DNA of 64,000 nt from the NCBI GenBank assembly GCA_037074765.1, contig JBAMDO010000226.1, forward strand, positions 1 through 64,000, written 5' to 3'. The DNA comes from Mansonella perstans (taxonomy: Eukaryota; Nematoda; Chromadorea; Rhabditida; Onchocercidae). The stretch's first letter is position 1. Each line of letters opens with the position of its first letter. A model generated the notes under the pieces. The model did not search any database. It was not told the DNA's origin and saw only the letters and a list, made by a program, of their open reading frames with translations. Of the stretch, positions 34,567 through 48,314 are shown in pieces. The translations under genes and the position numbers were made by a program.

Positions 34567-37500
34567 TCATTCATTACTGCCTCTTAGATTTTGATTTAAC
34601 AATGTTTTAATAAATTCTACTGCACTAGTGAACTGAGTCCACCAATATGCTTCCATGCCTGTTGTTTGATTTGCATAAAATGCACCAATATATTGGATGT
34701 TCGATAATAGAGCCAACGGATTTGCCTGAAAAACAAACTTATGTACAATATAACTCATTTCTGACCGAAACCTAGCAGTTTTTGTAGAATTCTCATTCAT
34801 TTTATTATGCAGATGCCACTATTCCCATCTTTCCTGAAAGTTTGAAGATAAAAATATCAAGGCAGGTAAGCATGGCCTCTGTAGCTATCTAGCTCATTCC
34901 TTCTTCAGAAAGGAATGAAACTACAAACAACAATAATATAGTTGAAAGAAATTTTACCTGAATAAGAACGTAAACAAGTACAGGAGTAATATCATCTGCG
35001 GAAGCGACTCCTCTCTCGGATGCAAGAATAATAAGATTTTCGATCGTTTCACAGCATCTAACAATACAGGCCATTTTATCTCGTGGTGATTTGTATGCGT
35101 TTATAATTCCAATTTCTGCTTGTGCTGATGGCCATGGACATTCACCACGTAATCTCTGAAAAATAAACAAATGTAGAAGAGTAATTAGATTTCTCGTCTG
35201 GCTTGAAAAGTCACGTTAAGATTGTGAAAAACGAAATTACAAATTCAAAATAGAGAGGAGACAAGAACTTTTAAATAAAGGTTACCAGTGTATTTCTTTT
35301 CTAAACAATAAACTCAGAAGTGCCACAAGTCTTACCATTGATATACGCAACTGAGGGTGATCCGGATTAATTTCCGCTGCTAGTCTTTGGACTGATTTGT
35401 GGAAAACACTGAAAATATCCTTATGAGCAAAACCAAAGCCAATCGAATGGTGAAGTGATCTGCTATTAAAACAGGAAAGAAATAGCGCTGAAGTTGAAAC
35501 AACGAAAAATCTGATACCTGACTTTTCGTAACAATATCTGAAAAAGAAGCAAAGATTCCAGCAAAAAAAAACCTGTCTCTACTTTGGTCGGCTTCAGCAT
35601 TTGGATAAAGTGCATACACATAAAGTTGAGCCATTAACGAACGTTCAACACTCTTCTTTACAAATGAGATTCTTTCTTCGTTGGCAAAACGCCACATCCT
35701 CTCACGTGGTAAGCACTCATATAATGAATTCAAAGCACGCTCCATTACATCCGTTCTTTCATCCTACAGAAATTTTGGAATTTTTTTCAGTTAATAATAA
35801 GAGATTAACAAAGACATTCAACAGATATACGAATAATGAGCTAATTACATATACCTGAGCTTTCAGAGTCTGAAATTCAGCAATAAATCTTCGTAGCTGC
35901 AATTCATGTTCTTCCAGATAAAACCGAACGAGCATGTCTACTAAGCATTCACCGATCAGCAGTTTCTCTCTGTAATCCATCAGAATAGCATCACTGTCCT
36001 TTTCCAATGCCTTAAATACCACCAGGGTCGCTGAGGTTATTACTGCTACTATGATTACCACAGATTCCTTTAGGTTACTTATTTCAAAATGATTTCACAG
36101 CGCATTTTCATTTGATATGTCCCCACTGATGTACGGATTCGACATACTTATTATTTGTCAACTATGCCTTAAGACGATAAAATTAGAAGTCCAAAAAGAA
36201 AAACAGTAAACCTTTGAAGGCGGATTGCTAGTTTTTCTAGATTAGAACGTAGCTGAAGTAAATTAAGACGAGACTGCTGTAAATAAAGCATATATGCCGT
36301 CCGCTTTCGGTGTTCTTCCTTCAGAGCTTTCAACAGTTTCCTAACTCTAAAAAATCCCTTCACAGAAGTGCACATGCCTTCCATTTAAAACTATTGCTCA
36401 ATCGAAAAAAAATAGGTGAAAAAAAAAACTACAAAAAAGGTTATCAATGATGTCGGGATGACGAAATTGCATTTCAAAATTTTTGATAGACACTCTAGAA
36501 TACTGGACGATTTTTTTTCAAAACCAAGCAAGAAAATCTGCAGAGAGACGAGAAGGCTAAGTTAAGTAAGTCTCAAAATTATAGAATGATTCCAAATAAA
36601 AATGCATAACTTACGCTCTATCATCAAATGAAACTAAGCAGCGCATAACTTCACGGATTTGTGCACAAAGAGTCTTATCTTGCCCGTTGATGCTTTCTGC
36701 CAATAGAATCTGCAGAAATTCTGTCAACTGTCGTGCATCATTCTTTCCACTACAACAAATAAACAGTATAGGGTAATCAGTTGAAAAACTAAATTGTCAC
36801 GTAAAACTTCAAATTACCTCATTCTCATTTTGGATCTACGTGAAATACTTTCACCCCCGACAGAAGATACTCCAGGTAATGAAGCTACTGAACTCAGCAC
36901 CAAACGTAATTTTCGCTTTACATCAACGAAAGCACGGCACTGGATGAGATTATCAGGATCATAGTACAATTCAGAATCTTCAAATGTCTTTCCAGTTTTA
37001 TCCTGGAATAAAGCATAATTTGTGGCAAAGAAAAATTAATCTAAATCTGAAATTACTGTTAAAGTTTCTTATGAATCACAACCATTCTTGAATAGAAAGA
37101 AGGATTACATCTAATTTGAAGATTAAATTTACCTTTTGCTGACTATTTTCATCCAGAAATTGATTATTTCCTTCAGCTGAATATAAAGCGACTGCTTTCC
37201 CTTTATATTTATCCAAAATTTCGTTGGCTGTTGTTCGCTTGCTTAAATCTGAGGTGATACTCAATTCATCAAGGGAATGACTTTCAGCAAATCGACCAAC
37301 TCTTCTATCTGAAGTGTATTAATTTATTGAGTATAACTTGAAAACACTTTACATCAATCATTTCTTGCAGTTTTGTTTTTGCGCCGAAATGCAGTCTGAT
37401 ATAGGAAACCGTTTACCAAAAAATGCTGTGGAGGAAACTTTTTCATTTGCGTCTTTCAAAGATGTGATTTCGTTCATTGTTGTAGCTTGAGATAATGATT

Positions 37501-40500
37501 GGCGAAGTGAACTAACCACGGCACCTAAAATTAAAAAAAACAAGCAGTTCTCATCTTCGTTTTTGTCATTTCATTTCTTGTAAACGATAACCATTCCCTT
37601 CCCCCAAAATTTCTAGCATATATTAAAGATGGTCAGACGAAAACTACACAGAGATGCCCTAGTCATAAATTTTTTTCGCAGCACACAAAATCAAATGATC
37701 TTTAAAAAAAGACAAATATTTTCAGCAAGATAATAATCTGCCATGCGCTTGAGATATTTTTTTCACCAATGGCCAAGATTTTAGCGAAACAAATGCAGCA
37801 AACCTTTTCTCATCTTCAGTGATTCGCCCACTTTATGCAAACCGTGAAGAATATTCATTTTCTTTCGCATCAGTGAATTCTCATTACTTTCAATATCTTC
37901 ATTCTGAGGTCCTTCAACAAAACATCTAAAGCAACTAAATCCTTTGAAACAACATGTTACTAGCATAGCATTTAAATACGATGCAATATGAAAAGCAGTT
38001 TAACAAAACTTTCAATTCAATGCCAGAAATCACTCAAAATACTAACGCAGACGAGATGTTACAGAAGGGAAACGATATGTTTTTGGCATGGCTCCACTAT
38101 TAATCCAATTTGCTCGAACAGCCTCCTCATCTGTTTTATCTTCGTTGCAGCGTTCGATTTTTTTCACCTAAAAAAATTAAAAAAAGGTAGTTTCGCTTTG
38201 ATAAATCGAAAAATTGCCCCATCTCATGAATTTTGAGTTTTTTTCTGTAGTTACTGTAAAATAATTTCAAACAATTCCCGATTTCGAAGTTACTGTAAAA
38301 CAATTTCAAACAATTCCCGATTTCGAACAACGAACAAAAATAATTTTACCTAAATCATAAAGGGATGAGCTCAGCTCGATAATATATGAATGCTTACCAC
38401 TGTATGTTCTTCATACTCATTATATTTTTCGGCTTTTCGTCTGTTTGTAAAAATAACATCATTTTTTGACGAATTCATTAAATCATTGTTAGTCGGATTG
38501 ACATTTGATCCTGCTTCCATGTCATCATTACAGAAAGAACCTGTTGCTGCCATTACTGAAGCAGCTGGACTGGTCAGCGCAAGTTCACCTACACTGTTGC
38601 GAAAAGACGGAGTGTAATCGCCAAGAAGTGACGAAAGCGCGTCATCATTAAGATCCCTAGAAACATTCAGCTTTTCTTTGGGATTTTGAAAGATTCCCAG
38701 TTTTTAAACCAGTATATCAATAATCCGAATAATGATTCTTATATGATGATAACAGCAGGAATATTATTGAAAAAGACGACAACTAACCTCGAAAATTCAG
38801 AGTCAACATCAGATTTTGAGTAAAAGGAACTCCCACTGGACTGCCGTCTAAGTCTTTCACGACCGTGTCCGCTTGATGTTGAAGCCACCAGATTCACTTG
38901 GTTTAATTCACGAAAAATTGACGCATCAGGCGCTGGTGTAGACAGTAGCTTTCTGAAATAAATAGAAGTTTAAATAGATGCAGTTTTATCTAGATTATTT
39001 ACTGAAGATTACAAAAATCTTGAATCTAAGTTTCAAGAAGTCTGCTGAGACGAAAAGCTTATATGGAAAACAAAGTACTTCGCAACATGCTGAGATGAGC
39101 AATTGTTCCCTCGACTTTTATTTTGGGTATGCCCTCCTACTGCTGCTTGTACATTAGCAGTACTATCTCCTGTCATGCTGCTTTCGCTGCAGATTGAAGC
39201 TAGCATTGTTGCATTTGCACTACCACTTGCAGCTAAAATATTTAAATTCAGCAACAAAAAGTATATATGACTGCCAAAATAAACTCGCCATTAAGGCTGA
39301 TGCTGAAAACAGCCGACTCATGCGAAATTTGAAAATCCTGTAAAAGAACCAGAAAAAATGTAAACCAGATGCAACATCGGCACCATCAGGATCATCAATC
39401 ATTAATAAATCGTCGTTCCTTTGAACAGGATCAGCTTCAGAATCACTGGCTACTGCATCTACAGACCATGTATCACTTCGGTCTTCTCCGTTACCTGCTA
39501 TAACTGAAGATGTAATGGCACCGCCACTGGTAGATCGTTGTGAACCTATTCCTGTAAGGATAAGATAACATCATCTTATAAGATCTCTTCTGCTAGATAT
39601 TCTAAAATAATAATATAGAATCTATGTATCAAATGTTTGAGAAGTCTACAGAGAGAAGTAAGCATGCTACCAATTAATGATATAAAAAACCAAAGCATAC
39701 TGCTTGCCCTATTTCCGTTCCGAGGCTCGCCAACTTCTGCAACTGCGGGTAGCATAGGAGGAGCGATCGCAGACGCACTGCTGTCTCCTTCTTGTCTAGT
39801 ATCAAAACCGAAACCTTCTGTATCTGATGGTAGAACATCGGTGGACCAACTTTCACTGACAAGTGAATGTGTTTCATCACCTAAAACTGATTTTAAAAAT
39901 CGGTCTGGTAAAATTGTCAGTGCTTTCCTAGACACCAGCAAAAAAGATGCAAAAAGTAAAATCCCATAATTCTGAATAAAATTCTAGACATACGATATTT
40001 GTGACGACTCTCGCCCTGCGGCAAGCAAAATTTCCCAAACTTGTCTTCGAGACCTTCAGTATTTTCGCGACGAACGGTTACTGGTAAATTTGGAAGATTA
40101 TGTTGGCGAGCATTATTATTTTCTTGTATTGCATTATTAGCGTGTTCTGCAACAATGCAGTTTTCATCCAGTTTGAGAAGCCGTTGCTTAATTACTCAAC
40201 TACTCGTAATAAAATTAGCACTTATTTTCTTGAGATGATGATAAACGCTACTGTGCGACCTCAATTTCGGTTTTTTCCTGTATTCCCGAGACCGTCTTGG
40301 GTAGAGCAATAACAATACGCATCGACAATAGGTGACAGTCTGCTAATCCCACCTTTCAACTTACCGCCACTTGACGGTGCAGCGGACGGAGCTGAACGCG
40401 AACCACCCTGATTGGAGGCCGGATCACTGACGCTTGGTGAACCACGACCGGAAACATTCGCACTACTAGGAACAACATCACTAAAATTGTCCGGTAAAGT

Positions 40501-43500
40501 TGATACATCTTCAACATCATCATCCATGCCATCAGCATTACCTTAAAAAAGCAGTTATTTAAAAATACCTGCGGAAGTCAACAGTAAAAAGATAACAGAG
40601 ATAAAAAAAGTTAATGTTTAGATAAAACTAATCTGTAATATATAAAAATTCCATACTTTTTTAGATGAAGTGAAATACAATCAACCAAATCTGATTTACC
40701 TTCGATGGAGGAGGATAAACTTGCTGCTTCTTCATCATCGCTCCCACCGTCAGTAGTACGATCTATAAACATTAACATACTTGTTTTAATTTAAATAATT
40801 TTTAGGAAAAATCACATCTATATTTGAACTGAACAGATCAGATCAGCTACCAATGCTTTCAGTATCAACAAAACGAGTTCGCTTTTCGGCTGATTCATCC
40901 GATGTTTTGTGTTTCCGTACTCGTTGCGGATTTCGAACCGATTCCATGAATTTTTCTTCAGAACACATTCCCAACGGTTCCCTACCTTCACCAAGAGGAA
41001 ATACAAGTACCTGAAACGATCAGCACAAATTTAAACGCAAAATTCGAAAAAAAATCATAGTCAGGCTCAGCGTTCCGCTGAAATACATCTCGAGGCTTCT
41101 ACTCCTCTGCGAACTAATATAATTTTCTTCGATTACTCAATACAGCACCTCAATATTTCCCGTTTGAGTTCGGCCATTTTTAGTAGACTCCGTGAATTTG
41201 CAATGTTTGGACCGCAAAGCTTTCTGATCCCCACCTTGAACTGAAAAACATTATCCTTTCCTTAATTTATGATATTGAGGAACATTAATAGTTTAAAAAA
41301 AAAAATTGTTACTTGAATCTGACGTCTTAGCATCACTTGAGAAAGGTTCTGAATTTCGGTCGTTCGACTGACTTTGACACTTCAAATAACAACAATCATT
41401 CAATCCGAAATCTATGTGAACATAAAACCCAAGAAACAAAAATCAGCATCGGCATTCAAACTTCACAGAAATCTTGAAGCATAAAAAAATAATTATCGAT
41501 TTGATCTGCAGTCAACTTTTTCAGGTTACATATTTTGGATAAAAAAAGAAAGTTCTCCAATTACTTCTTGAAAACCAACAATTCCAGTATTTGTTGCACC
41601 ACCCCGCGCGAGTTTTATTGGTAATCGTCGCAATATTCCGGTTAATGCCCGTCGCATTGATTCATCATCTAGAGCACTAGTTGCGAAACAACGAATAGCA
41701 CTAATCTGTAACAAAAAGGTTCTTTTCAAAAATTTTAAAACACTTTTTATTGTCTTAAAAATCCCATGCTGAAAGACAAAAGTTATTAAAACAAAACTGG
41801 ATGAGGGAAGAAAAGGGAAAAGGTGGGAAACCACAAAAAAATGGCCCCTATTTCCAGCATTATTAAAATACATCTTAATGAGTTAAAATATATCTTAATC
41901 GTGCGAAATTCGGTATCTTAATGAGTTAATTTAAAGCCGAAAAACGTAAGTTGACATAAAATCTTCACCACTTACCAAAGAATCCAGTTCCGCAATTGTA
42001 CCTGTGAACACGCGTCGAACAAACTGTTCAACAACCTGGGGTGGTGCCTCGGTACTGACTGCGCATATGCTTTCTACTGAATCACCATGCGTTGTAAGAA
42101 CTTGCTGCACCACACATGACATCGACTGCTAAAAGACAGTGTGATACAGATGAAAAACTACAGAAGCAAAAATTGTATTACTTGAATTCAAGTTAGCGTC
42201 TGTTTCGTATTCAAACTTGTTATGCAATATCCATTCCCTTAAAATAATAGATGTGTAATAAAAAAAAAAAAAGTATATAGAAAGAACAACTACCTGATCG
42301 AACTGAGAATAAAAATGAGCGATATGTGTAGAAGGAGGCTCAAAAGGTGCAACAGCTAATGTTTGTAAAATCTGCCCAATTTGCATCAAATTGAATCTAC
42401 AACTTTTCACCATTAACAAACAAGCAATAACAGAAATATAACCAAGCTAAAAAAAAATATAACCCTACTAATAAGACATTCGTTCTTTAATCATATGATC
42501 TGCTTCATCAAACTCTTTAAACTCTGATTATTAAAAAGAAAGATTTCAACAACATATATTTCGTTATCTATTTACTGATAAATTCAAACATATGAGATAA
42601 GACAGTAAACAATAAAAAATGAACCGAACGGAATATAAAACAAAAAAGATATGAAAACATAGATATTATATGCATACTTCATTTATTATACACATATCCT
42701 CACCTTGCTGTATAGGTGACTGGAGTATCTGATATGACTCCAAGCGTTTCAGGATTTGCAATGGCAGGACAAATAAGGTAAGTGAAAATTAAATCCGTGC
42801 AAGTTAGCGTTGCCTGCAGTACTTTAACATTGAGCATTGTGTTTCTAACAGAGGAATATAAGTGTGTCAAATATGTACAGCAACTGATTCATGAAATTTA
42901 GAAAGTTAATTACACTAAAGAAAACAATACCTGCTCACGACTAAGTTTCCTGTGATCAACTAAAACAGTGTACAGTCGTCGAACAATACAACCCAAGCTT
43001 TGAGGAAAGCAAGACATTGTATCTGTTATTGCTGAAAAAATACGACTCAAATAATCAATTGTCAATAATTAATGAGTGGACTGTGCTCAGAAAAGCTCAT
43101 TAAATTACCTCGAATAAATCGGTTTGCAATTGATACCAGTTTTGATTCAATATTTCGACGATGAGCTGTTAATCTTTGTAAAAAAATGAGTGAATTTTCA
43201 TCTTCGCCAAAACTAAAAAAATAATGTTTCAGTAAGAATACCAAACTCTCCGTGCTACCAAAATATTAAATTAATGATAAAACATCAGGTAGAAAACTTT
43301 TGCATATACCGCCTTCTTCTTTCTTCCGCGGGAAAACGTATTAATGTTTTTGTAGGTTCGATGTCCAAAAAAACATCATCCTGAGACAATACGAACATCA
43401 CTGGATCGTGCAGAGCTGCTGTCAGAAAAATCTAAATCAAGAACACTTCAATGTTGGGAAAATAACTTCCTGTTGATTTCATCAAGGATAATTTTTGCTC

Positions 43501-44603
43501 TCAATGAAAGTGGAAAATAGCTCAAACCTTTGCGGAATACATCCCTTCGGAAAACAAACGATAAAGCTGACAAAAAGAGACATTTCCTCGGCGCAATAAT
43601 AATCGCGGGTCGGGATGTGAAGCTAACTGAATATCCAGTAGATGGAAAAGGGTTTCCAGTACGCGATGTTCATCTTCCGGGAAAACCGCACATCCATATA
43701 GAAAACTGTAGACACTTGAAACCAGTTCAACAAATGGTGAATCGCTGTTCTGGAATTTTATTTTTGACTACTTCTATATAGATTTCGACACCAATTTTGT
43801 TTCTGAGGGCGCAAGTAACCAAAGCAAATAATCGATATGTCAGCCAATTCTAGTGCCTAGAAATTACATCGTATCTCTGTAATCATTGTGACTGATAAGA
43901 CTAATGGTGATCTTTGATTCAGTAATTTATAGCAAGATTGACATATAAATTTTCATGATTTAGAAACTCGAACTAATACCTTTAGCGTTTGGTCTGCAGC
44001 ATGTAATATTTCAGCTACTAAACTCGGCGAGTTTAATAATAAGTTTAACAATTCCGTAACACTGCTGTAATGCTGTCCATTAATACGACGATATCCATCA
44101 ATAAAGCGAGCAGAATCGAACTGGGAAGTTAGAAAACAACAGTTTTCGGGTCGAACATCTGGATGGGAATTGATAAGACGCGACAAAATTGCCTGGAACT
44201 TATCTCTTCAAAAATCTTTTCGTAGGCCATTGCAGTTTGCCAAATTATCGCAAACATTAAATTTTTTTCAGGAAAAAACTCCAACTTAATTGTAGTGCGA
44301 AAATCAGTAAATCAAAACAAATTACTCCTTACCAATGTTAAGTGAAAATAAAACTAAATATGTCAAAATATCTCGAACTGGTTATATTTTTTGTGCAAAA
44401 AAGAAGCTACTGTAATGAAGTCTTACTTGTTCTTGCCTACATATCCAGGATAGATGTGCTAATTCATTTTGTGCATTATCAACCTCCACGTTAAGTCGTT
44501 GTAGAGTGTCCAATTCACTAGCTACAAGTAATTTCTCAGATCGTAATCTTTCACAGAGCATCGTAAGGGTATCCATTCCTGCGCGTTCATTACACAAATC
44601 CAT
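34567..44603 (-). CDS. rme-6: RME-6 / GAPVD1: RasGAP- and VPS9-domain Rab5 exchange factor
   Basis: A 10-kb minus-strand gene with many exons, start ATG 44601-44603, stop 34567. The N-terminal helix reads TLTMLCERLRSEKLLVASEL. The RasGAP domain spans about 43780-42300: RRGNVSFCQLYRLFSEGMYS, FLTAALHDPVMFVL, IESKLVSIANRFIR and DLIFTYLICPAIANPETLG. The middle (about 42000-36200) is Ser/Gly/Asp-rich and disordered, for example VSGRGSPSVSDPASNQGGSR near 40450. The C-terminal VPS9 domain (about 36060-34567) contains MDYREKLLIGECLVDMLV, INAYKSPRDKMACIVRCCET, ADDITPVLVYVLIQANP and NIQYIGAFYANQT, keeping the Asp, Pro and Tyr of the VPS9 core. Family knowledge: it activates RAB-5 on clathrin-coated vesicles during endocytosis. 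A poly-pyrimidine run ending TTTAAG lies about 16 bases before the start in the gene's sense. NDUFV1 ends 525 bp upstream. Confidence 0.95.
38250..38327. repeat. 39-bp tandem duplication in an rme-6 intron
   Basis: Two adjacent 39-bp copies (38250-38288 and 38289-38327) begin GTTACTGTAAAA and end CCCGATTTCGAA, differing at one visible position (ATAATTTC versus ACAATTTC). They lie in an intron. The length, a multiple of three, lets an antisense frame run through as a 13-residue repeat, which I consider meaningless. Confidence 0.85.
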
Positions 44604-45128
44604 TGCTGGTCCTTTTCAACTTAAAAAAAAAAAAAAAATACTGAAAAATTGAAATGGTGCCAGGAAGTGAGCCTTTTAAATCGAAAGTACATGTGGAAAT
44701 TAAAACTTTCACCAATAAAACTAGCAACACTTCTCAATCGATAAAAATTACGAGGGATAGACGCCACACAAAATGAACACCAAGAAATTTTAACATATGC
44801 TCATATCTTCAAAGAAATTTACCAGACCTTCCTCTCTAAATCGTTCCGTTCCATCTATTCATTTGGTTAATGTAGATGTATGAAATTATGAAAAAATAAA
44901 TTGGCACTGGTAATCCAAACCGATCACAACAACAACAGTAAGCAAGCTAGTTTATTCCATTACAAATAAACTCTATTAGTTACAATTATTTCATGAAATA
45001 AATATATACATTTAGAGAATCCCTACTTAATAACGCACAAACAACAATATTATTTGAAATTCCCAACGCATCACTAATAGTTGTTTGTACTACAATAAAA
45101 GCAATAAGAAACTGGAAGCTCCTAAAAT
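44604..45128. other. Gap between NDUFV1 stop and rme-6 start
   Basis: A 525-bp minus-strand spacer. In the gene's sense it ends in a long T-run followed by AAG and 13 bases before the rme-6 ATG, which fits a splice or trans-splice acceptor. No other gene was seen. Confidence 0.45.
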
Positions 45129-48100
45129 TCAGAAATTATGAACGGAACATGGCAACTTCTTATCCCCATTTTTGGCGCAGTAATTCGATATACGATGCTC
45201 AATTTCCGGTCGGAAATGGCGAATCAGACCCTAAAAATTAAGAGTGAAAAAAATAATTTTATTATTGAATTACCTCATTTTGCATGCCAATTAAGAAAAA
45301 TGACCAATTATCTGGCATTTCATGATTTCCAATAGGTTTAGTTGATTTTTCTTTTTGAATTTCAGGAATATAAGAATGATTATACAGTTTAATCAATAAC
45401 TGAATATATCTGTCCTCACGCCAAAACAAACAACGTAAAAGAATATCAACAGCATTGTACAATATAACAATTTGACAATCACAAACTCACTTGTACAGGC
45501 CATGCTGCTGCATCACCAAGAGCACAAATTGTATGTGCTTCAATTTGTTTACTTATTTCCCACAAACTATCGATTTCACTGGATTTTGCCTGACCTTTAA
45601 CAAATCGCCACATCACAGAGTTCAACCATTTTGTACCTTCTCGACATGGAGTGCACTAAAAATCTGTTGTGCTTACTATTATTTCTCAAAACCGCCGGAG
45701 AACGTATTTCAAGTTCCGGAACTGACAAAACATCTCTACCAAATACACCACATATTACTTGGCTCAATTCAATTAATCTAAATCGTTTGGTATTAACTTC
45801 TACTTTTTTATGAATAACTCTGAACATAAAAGGTATGAATAACACCGAGAATAAAAGAAAATTCCATTAAACATTTTAGTCTTATCCCTCAAGAAGTCCA
45901 TGTACTGTTGCTGAATAACTAAGCCATCATACCTGTCCACAACTTTCGTGTCGGTAAAAATATGAAAGTCTGGCAATACACTTTACAATATCAACTTCCT
46001 TATTCATAACAATTACTGCAGCAGTTCCCAAACCAGTTTGTACAGCAATCAAGGCATCGTAATCCATAAGAACTGTTTCGCAAATACTGCAAAAATTTGA
46101 AAAATTCGTCCAAAATTATATGACTCATACATGCATTGTCCACAGAAAGTTTAAACAATGCTACTTTAGAAATGAAATCCCATTCATATCATAGTAATTC
46201 ATTTATAAAACAGTAGAACACTTTCAAGATATACATATTTGAGAGAACAAATATGCCAATATGTATAATATTAACTCTTTAGGAATCATTGGGACTGATG
46301 AACCGCCCGGTATTATAGCCAGAAGATTATCCCAACCACCGATTACACCTCCACAGTGACGTTCGATTAATTCCTTCAGTGGAATAGACATTTCCTCTTC
46401 GACAGTGCATGGATTCACAACATGTCCCGATATACAATAAAGCTGAAAAAACCTAACTTACACAACCGAACTGAATTCATCAGTAATTAATTTGACTGTT
46501 TATACCTTTGTTCCATGATTGCGTTCACGTCCAAATGAGGAGTACCATTTAGCCCCACGTTTACAAATAGCGGGTGCTGCAGCAATGGTTTCAATGTTGT
46601 TTACTGTAGTTGGACAACCAAACAAACCGATATCAGCTGGAAAAGGCGGTTTCAGACGTGGCTTACCCTGTTTTCCTTCGATAGATTCTATCAAGGCCTG
46701 GAAATTTCTGCAAGAAATTAGAGAAATGCTGCGGTAACAATTAAAAAAACTTTAAAGAAAAATAGGAACAAAAAACTCGCAATAAAACTAACTGTTTCTT
46801 CCCCGCATATATAAGCCCCAGCACCTCGGTGAACAAATACGTCGAAGCTGTAGCCTGTTTCGCAACTATTTTTGCCTATAAATCCAGCCTATAAAAACAA
46901 AAAAATTAGACGCCAAGGTTAAATAGATGAAAAAAATTCTTAAATCGATTAAACGTCCAAAAAACTATATTATCTAAATGCAAATATGGCATGGAATTCA
47001 TCCTACTGAAATCTATTTTAAGGTAATTTTACTGCTCTACAACTTAAACAGAACCCGAATAGGAACACATGCTACCATATTCTGAGTGTTAACGTCGACT
47101 AAACTTATCAATATCTACAGCAATAACATTTAAAATGTTTTAAATCAGAACTTGCAAAGCTTACTTTGTAAGCTTCATGTATAGCTTCCTGCAATATACA
47201 AGCTTCATTATAGAATTCTCCTCTTATATAAATATATGCGGCACGCGCGCCCATTGCATAACCAGCAATCAAGGCACCTTCGATCAATTTATGTGGATGA
47301 TGACGTATCACTTCACGATCTTTACATGTTCCCGGCTCTCCCTCATCTGCATTTATGCACAAGTATTTCGGCCTAAAATAATAATTTAATGAATTAAATT
47401 AAAATAATAATTTAACTCATAAAGTGATGATGGGTAATGCAAAAATTAATTACCAACAAAGAAAGCAAAAGGAACGACACAGAGAAAAGTACAGATATAA
47501 CTGTTAGAAACAAGAATGAAACATCAAGTCGTCTACAGCTTGATCAATTCACTGCGAAAGTTGAAGTAATCAACCTGCCATCAAATGGACGTTTCATGAA
47601 GCTCCATTTTATGCCTGTTGGGAAACCAGCGCCTCCACGACCTCTCATGCCCGACGCACTCATTTCTTTGATAATCCAGTCCTGACCTTTTAATAATACT
47701 TCCTTCGTCTTGTACCAATCTCCCTAAAGATTAGTTTTTTTTAGAACTACTTCAAAAACTTGAAATTCGTTTTCGAATAACTTATTCCATTGAAATACTG
47801 AACAAATTACAAGCTTCATTGCTGATTTAAGCCGGAAATCATATCTGCCGTAAAGATTAGTAAAAATGCGATCTTCATCTTTCAGTGGACCAAATTTTGT
47901 TTTCTGCGGTTTTTTTGGTTCATCTTGAACTGTGGATGCTTTATCTCGGACGCTGATCGAAATAGTTCCTGCAAAATATGTTGGTTAACAAAGTTAAACT
48001 CATATAAATGTTTGAAAAAAAGGATTAATATGACTTTAATTATGCAGAGAACTATAAAATTATGAGAAGGGTAATCGGTCAACTAAAACTTGGAAAACTG

Positions 48101-48314
48101 CGAGAAAATATTTACAATATACACTTTTTGAATTTTAATGGCAATTTTTAATTTTTGAGCAAAAATACTATGCAAAAAAAAAAAAAAAAAAGACTCTTCT
48201 TGACGGCTTTCAAATGTTTTATTTTGTTCAAAATTAAAGACTGAAATTGAAGCAATTACCAGCTCTGCCCATCATCAGTGATTTTTTAACCCAACTTGTC
48301 ACCATGGAAGTCAT
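45129..48314 (-). CDS. nuo-1: NADH dehydrogenase flavoprotein 1, complex I 51-kDa subunit (NDUFV1)
   Basis: Minus-strand spliced gene, start ATG 48312-48314, stop 45129-45131. It accepts electrons from NADH by FMN and passes them to the N3 iron-sulfur cluster in the mitochondrial matrix arm of complex I. The N-terminus [19 protein letters not shown] is a typical presequence. Family blocks in order: [20 protein letters not shown] (about 47900), [19 protein letters not shown] (about 47620), [17 protein letters not shown] (about 47350), [17 protein letters not shown] (about 47230), and [11 protein letters not shown] (about 46800). These are followed by [20 protein letters not shown] (about 46650), [19 protein letters not shown] (about 46330), [18 protein letters not shown] with the first three cluster cysteines (about 45950 and 45640), the fourth in [15 protein letters not shown] (about 45510), and a last exon [14 protein letters not shown] (about 45230). 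Everything expected is present. Confidence 0.97.

Noticed and set aside
39637..40312. Plus-strand open frames over the middle of rme-6
   Set aside because: They mirror the antisense of Ser/Gly-rich rme-6 exons and show no independent features.
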